Origin: Mixta gaviniae
Lineage (GTDB): Bacteria > Pseudomonadota > Gammaproteobacteria > Enterobacterales > Enterobacteriaceae
Reading direction: 5' to 3'
Assembly: GCF_002953195.1 (NCBI RefSeq)
Contig: NZ_CP026377.1
Location: 3,534,001-3,598,000 of the forward strand
DNA length: 64,000 nucleotides
The notes below the pieces were generated by a model that was not told the DNA's origin, did not search any database, and was given only the letters and a program-made list of their open reading frames with translations. Shown here piece by piece: positions 53,185 through 64,000 of this stretch; the stretch's first letter is position 1; every line of letters begins with the position of its first letter. Both the position numbers and the translations under genes were made by a program.

Positions 53185-53856
53185 TCAGGCGATATTCAGG
53201 TATTTATGGGTCTGCATTGAGAGACGCCAGTTGCGCGCGATGCAGGTCGCGATGCAGAGACGCGTCGCCTCCTCTTTCTGGCTGATCGGCTGCAGCGCAA
53301 TAACGCGCGCTTTCTCATCCTCAAGCCGCGCCAGCAGCTCCTCCAGCGCATCAATGTCACGCTGACGCGCCACCGGGTGTTTGATCTCATCGGCGCGCAC
53401 CAGTGCCTGATCCAGCACGTCATAGCCACCACGCATATTCACCTTCGGCGAAACCGTCACCCAGGTTTCCGGCGTACATTGCACCGCGTGCGTGCCGCTG
53501 GTTTCAATCTGGCAGCTGAAGCCCGCCTGCTGCAGCGCGGCGGTCAGCGGCGTTAAATCATGAATGCAGGGCTCGCCGCCGGTGATCACCACGTGACGCG
53601 CAGTCCACTGCTGACGCGCGATGGTCGTCAGCAGCGCATCGGCATCGGCGGCGCCCCAGGCGTCGCTCTCGACGGTTTTAATCAGAATATCGCCCAGCGA
53701 CGTTTCCCGATCGGCCAGCTTATCCCATGTATGTTTGGTATCGCACCAGCTGCAGCCAACCGGGCATCCTTGCAAGCGGATAAAAATTGCCGGAACGCCG
53801 GTATAAAAACCTTCGCCCTGCAACGTCTGGAACATTTCATTAATCGGGTACTGCAT
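53185..53856 (-). CDS. queE: 7-carboxy-7-deazaguanine synthase QueE
   Basis: Radical SAM enzyme for the next queuosine step. 223 residues as E. coli. The Fe-S motif CPVGCSWCDTKHTW (CX3CX2C) lies at about 31-44; VITGGEPCIHDL and IETSGTH are conserved. E. coli QueE also moonlights in division control under stress. Confidence 0.97.
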   Translation of the reverse strand: MQYPINEMFQTLQGEGFYTGVPAIFIRLQGCPVGCSWCDTKHTWDKLADRETSLGDILIKTVESDAWGAADADALLTTIARQQWTARHVVITGGEPCIHDLTPLTAALQQAGFSCQIETSGTHAVQCTPETWVTVSPKVNMRGGYDVLDQALVRADEIKHPVARQRDIDALEELLARLEDEKARVIALQPISQKEEATRLCIATCIARNWRLSMQTHKYLNIA

Positions 53857-53956
53857 TACGCACTCACGTCAGGAGAAATAAGGGCGCAGATTATGGCAGA
53901 TGAAGGAGGGGACGCCAAACGTCCCCGGGAGAAAAGGCACAAACTGAAGATAATCA

Positions 53957-53975
53957 GCCGCCCGTAGCGGGCGGC
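53957..53975. terminator. hairpin downstream of the acyltransferase pseudogene
   Basis: GCCGCCCG-TAG-CGGGCGGC, eight perfect pairs with a three-base loop, seven bases past the pseudogene stop. The T run is poor (TGATTATCTT on minus), so termination efficiency is uncertain. A second hairpin, GGGGACG and CGTCCCC arms, lies near 53909-53927. Confidence 0.55.
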
Positions 53976-53981
53976 CGGGGA

Positions 53982-55710
53982 TTACATGAATTTGTCTTTA
54001 TGCATCTTCGCTATCGCCTGGCGCGCCACGTCATTGGCGCCGCTAAGCGTGAAATGGCCGTAATCAAACGCGCTGGGCTGCCCGTTTGACGCCAGCGCAT
54101 GGCAGACATCGTTGGGACACATAATGTTGTAAACCGAGATATAACCCACCTTCTCTTCCGCCACCGCCTGCTGCAGCCGCAGATCGATGCCTTTGATATT
54201 GTGGTTAATCGAACTTGATACCAGATCCTTACGCCCGTTCTCCTGATAGGCCAGCAGATCCGGCAGCGCCTCGGCATACTCAATCGTCGGTCCCATAACG
54301 GTAATGTTATTAGTAACCCCTTTCAGCGCTTCCAGCGTCGCTTTCAGCGGCGCGATATCTTCCGGCAGCCAGCGCGCGGAGATAATCACACCGTCGACTT
54401 TATGCTCCGGCAGCCACTGCTGGTAAACATAGTCCATCAGCTCGGTACATTTGTTACTAAAGCTCTGGTGCGAGACCGGCTTACAGCCTGCCGAAGTCGC
54501 CTGCATCACGTTAACGCTTTTTCCTGCCGCAAGGCTCAGCGCGCGCCAGAGATGGGCACCGTGGCTATCGCCGATCAGCAGATAATTTTTTTCCGTGGCG
54601 GAGGTTTTCAGGCAGTAGTCGCGATCGTAACGCCCTTTCGCCTCGGTGTTGCCATCGATAAAGCATTTGCCCAGACGGAACTGATAAAAATATTCATCGC
54701 TGCTGCGGTATTGCGAGAACTTCGCCACCGCCAGCGCCTGGTCGGAAAACTTGCCCGATTCGTTGCTGATATGACTTTTATACAGCGTGACAGAGGCGAT
54801 CAGCACCAGGCCCAGCACCGATACTGCCGAGACGGCAACCGGATTGATACGGGAGAGCTTATAGCGAAAGGGTATTTCGATAATGTAACGCGACGCGATC
54901 GCCAGTCCAAAAGTCATAGCGATCACCAGCAGGTCGCGCATCCCTTCGCTCATATTCAGGAACATCTTGCTGTAAACGATGATTGGCCAGTGCCAGAGAT
55001 AGAGGCAGTAGGAGATCATGCCGATATAGACCACCGGCTTCAGCGCCAGAATGCGGTTTACCGCCGCTTCCCGGCCCGCCAGAATCAGCAGGAAGCTGCC
55101 AAGGCAGGGCCAGAGCGCGTTCCATGAAGGAAACGGCTTGCTGGTGCTGAGCCAGAAGAAACCGAACAGAATCAGCGCCAGCCCGGCGAGGCTCATCAGG
55201 TGCTTAACCTGCTGGCTGACAGCCGCCATGCGCGTTTCCAGCGTGGAGACCGCGATAAGCCCGCCGATCGCCAGTTCCCAGGCGCGGGTAGGCAGCATAT
55301 AGAAGGTGAAATCAGGCTTTTTCAGCACGCCGACGATACTCAGCAGGAACGACACCGCAATGATCGCCAGCATCACCTGGGTAACGCGGTGACGGAACCA
55401 GCGTACGGCCAACAGCAGCACGATCGGGAAGAGAATATAGAACTGTTCTTCCACCGCCAGCGACCAGGTATGCAACAGAGGCTTAAGCTCTGCCGGGCCG
55501 GCAAAGTAGCCGGTCTGCTGCCAAAAGAAGATGTTTGACGAGAAAAGCGTGGTAGCGATGGCGCTGTTGCCCAGTTCGGTGAACTGCGCCGGCAGCAGGT
55601 TATTCTACCCCGGTGAAGCCGCCGGGTATGCCGGTCATCCCCAGGTGGTAGGCGATCACGGGCAGCACGGCGAGCGCCCGTAGACCGTCTATGTCAGCAC
55701 GGTATTTCAT
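53982..55710 (-). pseudogene. broken OafA/OafB-type acyltransferase with SGNH domain
   Basis: An intact gene of this type has an acyltransferase_3 membrane domain and a periplasmic SGNH domain, and O-acetylates surface polysaccharide or LPS. Here the ATG at 55710 encodes MKYRADIDGLRALAVLPVIA and on to Val35, the correct N-terminus, then Glu and TAA (55602-55600). In another frame the protein resumes at NNLLPAQFTELGNSA (55604) and continues to 53982. The segment GVDVFFVISGY...RRIxPAL, some 60-70 residues, is missing. So a deletion joined two frames near 55605. Downstream LLHTWSLAVEEQFY, about nine membrane helices, GDSH (SGNH block I) and FDYGHF (DxxH) are undamaged, implying recent loss. Confidence 0.85.
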
Positions 55711-55850
55711 AGTAAACCTTCCGTATCATTACAATTTAATGCGGTAAGGTTTACATACTTTTATAAATAATTGACCCTTCCTTAAGCCAAACCAGACGAT
55801 TCTGGAAACGGCACCCCGGGCGCCAATCACATGATTATGCTGACAAAAAT

Positions 55851-55880
55851 AAAAAAGCCCCGTCGCGAAACGGGGCTTTT
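55851..55880. terminator. eno terminator
   Basis: AAAAAAGCCCCG-TCGCGAAA-CGGGGCTTTT between eno and the pseudogene promoter region. T-rich on the minus strand for eno. Confidence 0.88.
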
Positions 55881-55930
55881 CAGAAAATCCGCAGAGCGCG
55901 CCATCAGCGCGCAGCCGGGAATTGAGTCAA

Positions 55931-57293
<1,363 letters not shown>

Positions 57294-57304
57294 TATAAAA
57301 ACGC

Positions 57305-58963
<1,659 letters not shown>

Positions 58964-58996
58964 TTAAAGACGGTGGAATAACCAGGACGGGAAAAC

Positions 58997-59025
58997 AGTA
59001 TACCGGATTCGCCCCTGAGCCACAA
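58997..59025 (-). promoter_or_regulatory. pyrG promoter
   Basis: Minus strand -35 TTGTGG (59025-59020), 17 bases, -10 TATACT (59002-58997), 55 bases before the pyrG ATG. Confidence 0.7.
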
Positions 59026-59642
59026 TTGATCATTCTCCGCCGCCGCGACTGCTCGTGACGGCCTACCTTAGCGAAGCCATACGCGGAAAGGGTTGATTTG
59101 CGTCATAGGGAGAGAAACTTTTTCGCTAAAAGCTGAAACGTGTAAGCTTGGGAAGGGGCCTGGCCTGTCGAGGCGGAAAACGGTTGGCCCGGGGGCCGCC
59201 TTTTGCCCCACCGCTCTCCTTCCGCCAACGCTGGGTTGTCGGGGAGTTAACCTGCGGGGACGACCGGAAAGCGAGACAGGCTAACGTGGGAGTAAAAGGC
59301 TTGCTGATAACACGCCTTGCAAGAGGGAAAGTGAATAAAGAGGTCTCTGGCAAACCAGCATCTAAAACCCGCAAGACAGACAACGGATTTTCTGACATAC
59401 CCGTCCTAAAGCCTGGGAGGTAAGGCGGAGGTCACGAAGTCAAGCCGCCGCGTCAGGGATGACACGGCGGAGGCGCCAGAGATGGATTGACGACATCTTT
59501 ACGCTGCGGCCTTCGCCCTGCTGACGGCATCAGGGTGGTTTTCAGGTGTTTACACCAGCGCATAACCAACGGCGACAGTTATAAACGCCTGGCAGTAAGG
59601 CGGCGGACGCGCTTTTTTTGTCCGCCCCTCACCCTCTCGCAG
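59026..59642. other. unassigned pyrG-mazG gap, GGA-rich
   Basis: Together with the promoter, 700 bases separate pyrG and mazG and no recognised gene is present. Frames of about 90 codons occur on both strands (59126-59398, 59148-59423), overlap each other, and look like neither a known family nor good coding sequence. On the plus strand GGA occurs 14 times between 59101 and 59490. A stem of ten pairs with one mismatch (59445-59470) displays GGGA in its loop, closed by CA and TG. Another inverted repeat, GGCGGAC and GTCCGCC, surrounds T7 at 59603-59627. E. coli has no comparable gap here. Confidence 0.5.
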
Positions 59643-60437
59643 CTAACCCGCCGCTTTCTCGCCCGCTTTCACCTGCTGCCAGGCGGCTTCCATCTGATCC
59701 AGCGTGGCATCGCTCATGTGCATGCCCTGCGCGGCGATAATCGCTTCCACCTGACGAAAACGGCGCTCAAACTTCACGTTCGCCTTCTGCAACGCCGTCT
59801 CCGCTTTGGTGCCGAGATGACGCGCCAGATTAACGGTCGCGAACAGCAGATCGCCCACCTCCTCCTCCAGTTTCGCTTCATCCACCACTGCCTGCTGCGC
59901 CTCGTGCATCACCTCATCGATCTCTTCATGCACCTTGTCCACCACCGGCCCCAGCGTCGTCCAGTCGAAGCCGACGCTGCGACAGCGCTTCTGGATCTTC
60001 TGCGCGCGCATCAGCGCAGGCAGCGCCTGCGGAATATCATCCAGCGCCGAATGCTGCGCTTTCTCCGCCCGCTCCTGCTGCTTAATCTGCTCCCAGTTAT
60101 GCAGCACCTCCTCGCTATCCTGCACCTGCGCATCGGCGAAAATATGCGGATGACGACGTTCCAGCTTGTCGGCGATGCCGTGGCAAATATCATCAAAGGT
60201 AAAACGGCCTTCCTCGCGCGCTATCTGCGCGTAGAACACCACCTGAAACAGCAGATCGCCCAGCTCGCCGCGCAGATCGTCATAATCTTCGCGCTGAATG
60301 GCGTCAATCACTTCATAAGTCTCTTCCAGGGTATAGGGGGCGATGGTGGCGTAAGTTTGCTCGCGGTCCCAGGGGCAGCCGCGCTGCGGATCGCGCAGGG
60401 TCTGCATAATCGTCAGCAGACGTTCAAGAGCAGTCAT
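59643..60437 (-). CDS. mazG: nucleoside triphosphate pyrophosphohydrolase MazG
   Basis: Hydrolyses (d)NTPs to NMP and PPi and in E. coli counteracts MazF by lowering ppGpp. 264 residues (E. coli 263). Two all-alpha MazG domains; the C-terminal one carries EEIDEVMHEAQ and EEEVGDLLFATVNLARH (EEXXE...EXXD). It follows relA directly; the mazEF toxin-antitoxin pair of E. coli is absent. Confidence 0.97.
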   Translation of the reverse strand: MTALERLLTIMQTLRDPQRGCPWDREQTYATIAPYTLEETYEVIDAIQREDYDDLRGELGDLLFQVVFYAQIAREEGRFTFDDICHGIADKLERRHPHIFADAQVQDSEEVLHNWEQIKQQERAEKAQHSALDDIPQALPALMRAQKIQKRCRSVGFDWTTLGPVVDKVHEEIDEVMHEAQQAVVDEAKLEEEVGDLLFATVNLARHLGTKAETALQKANVKFERRFRQVEAIIAAQGMHMSDATLDQMEAAWQQVKAGEKAAG

Positions 60438-60503
60438 AGTAAAACCTTATTAATCAGAACAGGATACCGGCATAAACGCAGCGGGTGCGCCTATGCCGGT
60501 CAA

Positions 60504-62738
60504 TCAGTGCAGACGACGGGCGTCGATGATGTCAGGAACCTGATTCAGGCGCGCCAGCACCCGGCCCAGCACCTGTTGGTTGTAGATCTCAATATCCATA
60601 TCGATGGTCGCCAGCTGCTTACGGGTATCGCTACGGCTGGAAACGCCCAGCACGTTCACCTTCTCATTGGCGAGAATGGTGGTGATATCGCGCAGCAGCC
60701 CGCTGCGATCGTTAGCGGTTACGCGTACCACCAGCGAATAGCCGGTCGAGTAGCTCTCTCCCCAGACCGCATCGACAATGCGCTCCGGCGCATGGGATAT
60801 CAGCTCAGCCAGCTGGTCGCAGTCGGCGCGGTGGATGGAAATGCCGCGCCCCTGGGTGATAAAGCCGACAATATCGTCACCCGGAATCGGCTGGCAGCAG
60901 CGGGCGATATGGTGCATCAGGTTGCCCACCCCTTCCACCACTACGCGCCCGCTCTCTTTCCCGGAACGCTGCGGCGTATGGCTCTTCTGCGTCAGCTGAC
61001 GCAGCGCTTCACGATCTTCCTCCTCCGCGCTCGGCTTATTCAGCTTCGCCTGCAGGAAGTTAACCATCTGGTTCAGACGAATATCGCCGCCGCCAATCGC
61101 CGCCAGCAGCTCATCGAGCGTGGAGACGTTATAGCGCGGCAGCAGCAGCTTTTCCGCCTCTTTCAGACTGATATCCAGCTGATTCAGCTCGTTATCAAGG
61201 ATCTGACGGCCGGCCACGATATTCTTATCGCGATCCTGCTTGCGGAACCAGGCATGGATCTTGGAGCGTCCACGGCTGGTGGTGACATAGCCCAGATTAG
61301 GGTTCAGCCAGTCGCGGCTCGGGTTCGGCTGCTTCTGGGTAATGATCTCAATCTGATCGCCCATCTGCAGCTGATAGGTAAAGGGCACGATACGGCCGCC
61401 GATTTTGGCGCCGATGCAGCGATGGCCGATATCGCTGTGAATGTGATAGGCGAAATCGAGCGGCGTCGAGCCGGCCGGCAGATCGACCACGTCGCCTTTC
61501 GGCGTAAAGACATACACGCGATCGTCAAACACCTGGCTGCGTACTTCTTCCAGCAGCTCGCCGGTGTCCGCCATCTCCTCCTGCCAGGCGATCAGCTTGC
61601 GCAGCCAGGCGATACGCTCTTCATGGCCCTGCGCGCCGCGCGCCTGGCCGCCGGTGCCGCCCTCTTTGTATTTCCAGTGGGCGGCCACGCCCAGCTCCGC
61701 GTCTTCATGCATCTGACGCGTGCGGATCTGAATTTCCACCGTCTTGCCGCCGGGGCCCAGCACCACGGTATGAATCGACTGATAGCCGTTAGGTTTGGGG
61801 TTAGCGACGTAGTCGTCGAACTCGTCCGGCAGATGGCGATAGAGGGTATGCACGATGCCCAGCGCGCCGTAGCAATCCTGCAGACGCTCGGCGACGATGC
61901 GCACCGCGCGCACGTCGAACAGCTCGTCGAACGCCAGCGACTTCTTCTGCATTTTGCGCCAGATGCTGTAGATATGCTTCGGACGGCCATAGACCTCCGC
62001 CTTGACCCCTTCACGGGTCATCTCGGTGCGCAGGCTCTCGACGAAGGATTCGATATACTGTTCGCGATCGATGCGGCGTTCGTGCAGCAGCCGGGCGATG
62101 CGCTTGTACTCATCGGGATGCAGATAACGGAAGCAGAAATCTTCCAGCTCCCATTTCAGCTGGCCGATGCCGAGACGGTTGGCTAACGGCGCGTAGATAT
62201 TAGTACACTCTTTCGCCGCCAGTACGCGCTCATCTTCCGGCGCGTCTTTCATTTCACGCAGATGGGCGATGCGCTCCGCCAGCTTAATGACCACACAGCG
62301 GAAATCTTCCACCATCGCCAGCAGCATGCGCCGCACATTATCCACCTGCTCCGAGGCCATCGAATCGTTGTGAATAGCTTTCAGATGGCGGATAGCGTCC
62401 ATATCACGCACGCCATGCACCAGCGAAACGATCGCTTTGCCGAAGGTCTCCTCCAGCTTCTCTTCCGACACCACGCCGGCATCCGCCAGCGGAAACACCA
62501 GCGCGGCGCGCAGCGTGTCGTTATCCATGCTGAGCATCGACAGGATTTCGACCATTTCAATGCCGCGCCACAACAGCAGCGACTGGTCGGGGTGAGATTG
62601 GGTAACGGCCTCGCAATAGCGCCAGGTATCGGCCAGACGTTCACATGATTGCGGGTTAGCGATCCCCAGCGTGGTGATCCATTGATCCAGCGCGAACTCG
62701 CCAGCCGTATTCAAATGTGCGCTTCTTACCGCAACCAT
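60504..62738 (-). CDS. relA: RelA, ribosome-dependent (p)ppGpp synthetase
   Basis: Makes (p)ppGpp when uncharged tRNA enters the ribosomal A site. 744 residues from MVAVRSAHLN (E. coli 744); the frame is open 67 codons further but without similarity. AGGAG precedes the chosen ATG. Inactive HD-like hydrolase domain (about 50-200), synthetase (about 215-380, YGRPKHIYSIWRKMQKK and YQSIHTVVLGPGGKTVEIQIRT), TGS (about 405-465), zinc-finger/helical region with HHIARCCQPIPGD, and C-terminal ACT. Confidence 0.98.
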   Translation of the reverse strand: MVAVRSAHLNTAGEFALDQWITTLGIANPQSCERLADTWRYCEAVTQSHPDQSLLLWRGIEMVEILSMLSMDNDTLRAALVFPLADAGVVSEEKLEETFGKAIVSLVHGVRDMDAIRHLKAIHNDSMASEQVDNVRRMLLAMVEDFRCVVIKLAERIAHLREMKDAPEDERVLAAKECTNIYAPLANRLGIGQLKWELEDFCFRYLHPDEYKRIARLLHERRIDREQYIESFVESLRTEMTREGVKAEVYGRPKHIYSIWRKMQKKSLAFDELFDVRAVRIVAERLQDCYGALGIVHTLYRHLPDEFDDYVANPKPNGYQSIHTVVLGPGGKTVEIQIRTRQMHEDAELGVAAHWKYKEGGTGGQARGAQGHEERIAWLRKLIAWQEEMADTGELLEEVRSQVFDDRVYVFTPKGDVVDLPAGSTPLDFAYHIHSDIGHRCIGAKIGGRIVPFTYQLQMGDQIEIITQKQPNPSRDWLNPNLGYVTTSRGRSKIHAWFRKQDRDKNIVAGRQILDNELNQLDISLKEAEKLLLPRYNVSTLDELLAAIGGGDIRLNQMVNFLQAKLNKPSAEEEDREALRQLTQKSHTPQRSGKESGRVVVEGVGNLMHHIARCCQPIPGDDIVGFITQGRGISIHRADCDQLAELISHAPERIVDAVWGESYSTGYSLVVRVTANDRSGLLRDITTILANEKVNVLGVSSRSDTRKQLATIDMDIEIYNQQVLGRVLARLNQVPDIIDARRLH

Positions 62739-62766
62739 AACCTCTCCTGGCAACCTGTAAAGATAC

Positions 62767-64000
62767 TTACGTTTTACTGAATAGCACCATGGATTCAAGA
62801 TGGCCCGTATGCGGGAACATATCGAGCATCGCGACCCTTTCCAGTTGGTAACCGGCAGCCAGCAGCACCTGGCTGTCCCGGGCAAGTGTAGTCGGATTAC
62901 AGGAAACATAGACAACGCGTTGCGGCGCAAGTTTAGCAATATGCTGCATCACTCCGCCGGCGCCCGCGCGCGCCGGATCCAGTAACACCTTATCAAAGCC
63001 GTGCGCCGCCCACGGCTGGCGCGTTACATCTTCTTCCAGGTTCTCATGAAAAAAGGTGATATTTTCAAGGCCGTTTAGCCTGGCATTATACGCACCTTGC
63101 GCCGCTAAAGCTGCTACCCCCTCCACACCCACAACATTTTGTACACATTTCGCGATCGGAAGCGTGAAGTTGCCCATACCGCAGAACAGGTCCAGCACGC
63201 GGTCGCCCGGCTGCAGATCGAGCCATGCCAGCGCCGTCGCCACCATTTTCTGATTCACCGCATCGTTGACCTGAATAAAATCGCGCGGGCTAAAGGTTAA
63301 CTTCAGCTGATGAGACAGATAGTAAGGCTGCTCGCCGGTCACCTGCACCGTCTGTTCGCTGTCCGGGGCGAGAAATAGCGCCAGCTGATGCTTATGCGAA
63401 AACTGTTCCAGCTTTTGCCGGTCGCCGGCGCTCAGCGGATCGAGATGGCGTAACACCAGCAGCGGCCCGTTGTCCGCCAGCACCAGCTCGACATGGCCCA
63501 GTCGGCGCACTGCCTGCAGCGAGGCCAGGCAGGCGCGCAACGGCAGCAGCAGCGCCTCCAGCTCGGGCTTCAAAATGGGGCAGCAGTCGATCGAAACCAG
63601 GTCATTGGAGCCGGTTTTACGAAAGCCCATCTGCAGCGTCTGCGTTTTCGGTTGATACTGCAGCCCCAGACGGGCGCGGCGGCGATAGCCGTAAGCGCTG
63701 TCGCCGATAATTTCATCTACCGCGATCTCGCGGCCGGTTTCGCGCGTCAACAGATGCGCCAGCGCCTTCGCTTTGCTCTGCTGCTGCAGCGCTTGTGACG
63801 CGTGCTGCTGCTGACAGCCGCCGCAGGCGTTAAACCACGGGCAGCGCGGCGTCACCCGCTCCGCGCTGGGCTGCAGAATCCGCTGCGCGCGGCCGCGCGC
63901 GTACTGGCGCTTATCCTCCAGCAGCGTTACCTCAACCTGCTCGCCCGGCAGCGCGCCGCTGACAAACAGCGTCTTGCCCTGATGGCGCGCCACGCCCTGG
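62767..64000 (-). CDS. rlmD: 23S rRNA (uracil1939-C5)-methyltransferase RlmD, 5' end missing
   Basis: SAM-dependent methyltransferase with a 4Fe-4S cluster. The gene runs off the right edge; about 410 of the usual 430 or so residues are present. Part of the TRAM domain, cluster cysteines in [14 protein letters not shown] and [11 protein letters not shown] motif [14 protein letters not shown], and nucleophile Cys in [12 protein letters not shown] are visible. The GTG at 63993 is internal (E. coli ...QGVARHNGK), not the start. 28 bases before relA. Confidence 0.96.
   Translation of the reverse strand, partial: QGVARHQGKTLFVSGALPGEQVEVTLLEDKRQYARGRAQRILQPSAERVTPRCPWFNACGGCQQQHASQALQQQSKAKALAHLLTRETGREIAVDEIIGDSAYGYRRRARLGLQYQPKTQTLQMGFRKTGSNDLVSIDCCPILKPELEALLLPLRACLASLQAVRRLGHVELVLADNGPLLVLRHLDPLSAGDRQKLEQFSHKHQLALFLAPDSEQTVQVTGEQPYYLSHQLKLTFSPRDFIQVNDAVNQKMVATALAWLDLQPGDRVLDLFCGMGNFTLPIAKCVQNVVGVEGVAALAAQGAYNARLNGLENITFFHENLEEDVTRQPWAAHGFDKVLLDPARAGAGGVMQHIAKLAPQRVVYVSCNPTTLARDSQVLLAAGYQLERVAMLDMFPHTGHLESMVLFSKT

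Noticed and set aside
59126..59423. Two mutually antisense frames of 90 and 91 codons in the pyrG-mazG gap.
   Set aside because: Neither resembles a known protein, starts are unsupported, and the amino-acid make-up is unusual. The gap is better treated as non-coding until tested.
59487..62186. A plus-strand open frame of 899 codons.
   Set aside because: It is fully antisense to mazG and relA, whose products are unmistakable. High GC codon bias leaves the opposite strand open. It has no family signature and no Shine-Dalgarno.

Overview
The window is a continuous stretch of conserved chromosome from a gamma-proteobacterium of the order Enterobacterales. Nearly every protein is close to its Escherichia coli counterpart in length and sequence. 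Gene order follows the E. coli rrnG-clpB to relA-rlmD arc, but with most of the E. coli accessory DNA missing. High GC, cysG joined to cysDNC, and the close packing (corB next to luxS, mutS next to rpoS) suggest Erwiniaceae (Pantoea, Mixta or Erwinia-like). I cannot settle the genus from sequence alone.

Layout. 1-1.9 kb: 16S rRNA (minus strand) with rrn leader, boxA and tandem P1/P2 promoters. 2-8 kb: clpB (with sigma-32 promoter and internal start), pgeF-rluD, divergent bamD, then CRP-linked raiA. 8-13 kb: aromatic amino-acid genes, with pheL-attenuator-pheA on plus, an SDR oxidoreductase, and aroF-tyrA on minus behind a TyrR box. 13-19.5 kb: a GNAT gene, the rpsP-rimM-trmD-rplS operon, ffh, then ypjD-corB. 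19.5-23 kb: luxS, the sRNA MicA with a sigma-E promoter, gshA, yqaB-yqaA. 23-29.5 kb: serV and three identical tRNA-Arg(ACG) genes, csrA, alaS, recX-recA with LexA box, pncC. 29.5-31 kb: a small accessory patch (KDG-aldolase-like gene and yjdM). 31-41 kb: mutS, a short tandem repeat, then ygbE and the ftsB-ispD-ispF-truD-surE-pcm-nlpD-rpoS series. 41-52.5 kb: sulfate assimilation (cysG-D-N-C and cysJ-I-H) flanking iap, a YciI-like gene and an SPFH protein. 52.5-64 kb: queD, queE, a broken OafA/OafB-type acyltransferase, eno, pyrG, a 700-base gap, mazG, relA and partial rlmD.

How the genes work together. CysDNC activates sulfate to PAPS, CysH reduces it to sulfite and CysJI reduces that to sulfide; CysG makes the siroheme that CysI needs. 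AroF, TyrA and PheA feed and split the chorismate pathway. RpoS, RelA, CsrA, RaiA, ClpB, RecA and MicA give the window an unusual density of stress regulators. Their cis-acting control sites (sigma-32, sigma-E, CRP, LexA and TyrR sites, the Phe attenuator, the self-inhibiting rpoS leader) are largely readable.

No CRISPR array, insertion sequence or prophage was found. The iap-cysH interval, where E. coli carries type I-E CRISPR-Cas, holds only the YciI-like and SPFH genes. The least explained items are the decayed acyltransferase, the iap product lacking its expected M28 active-site glutamates, the mutS-rpoS tandem repeat, the covarying rpoS leader and the GGA-rich pyrG-mazG gap.
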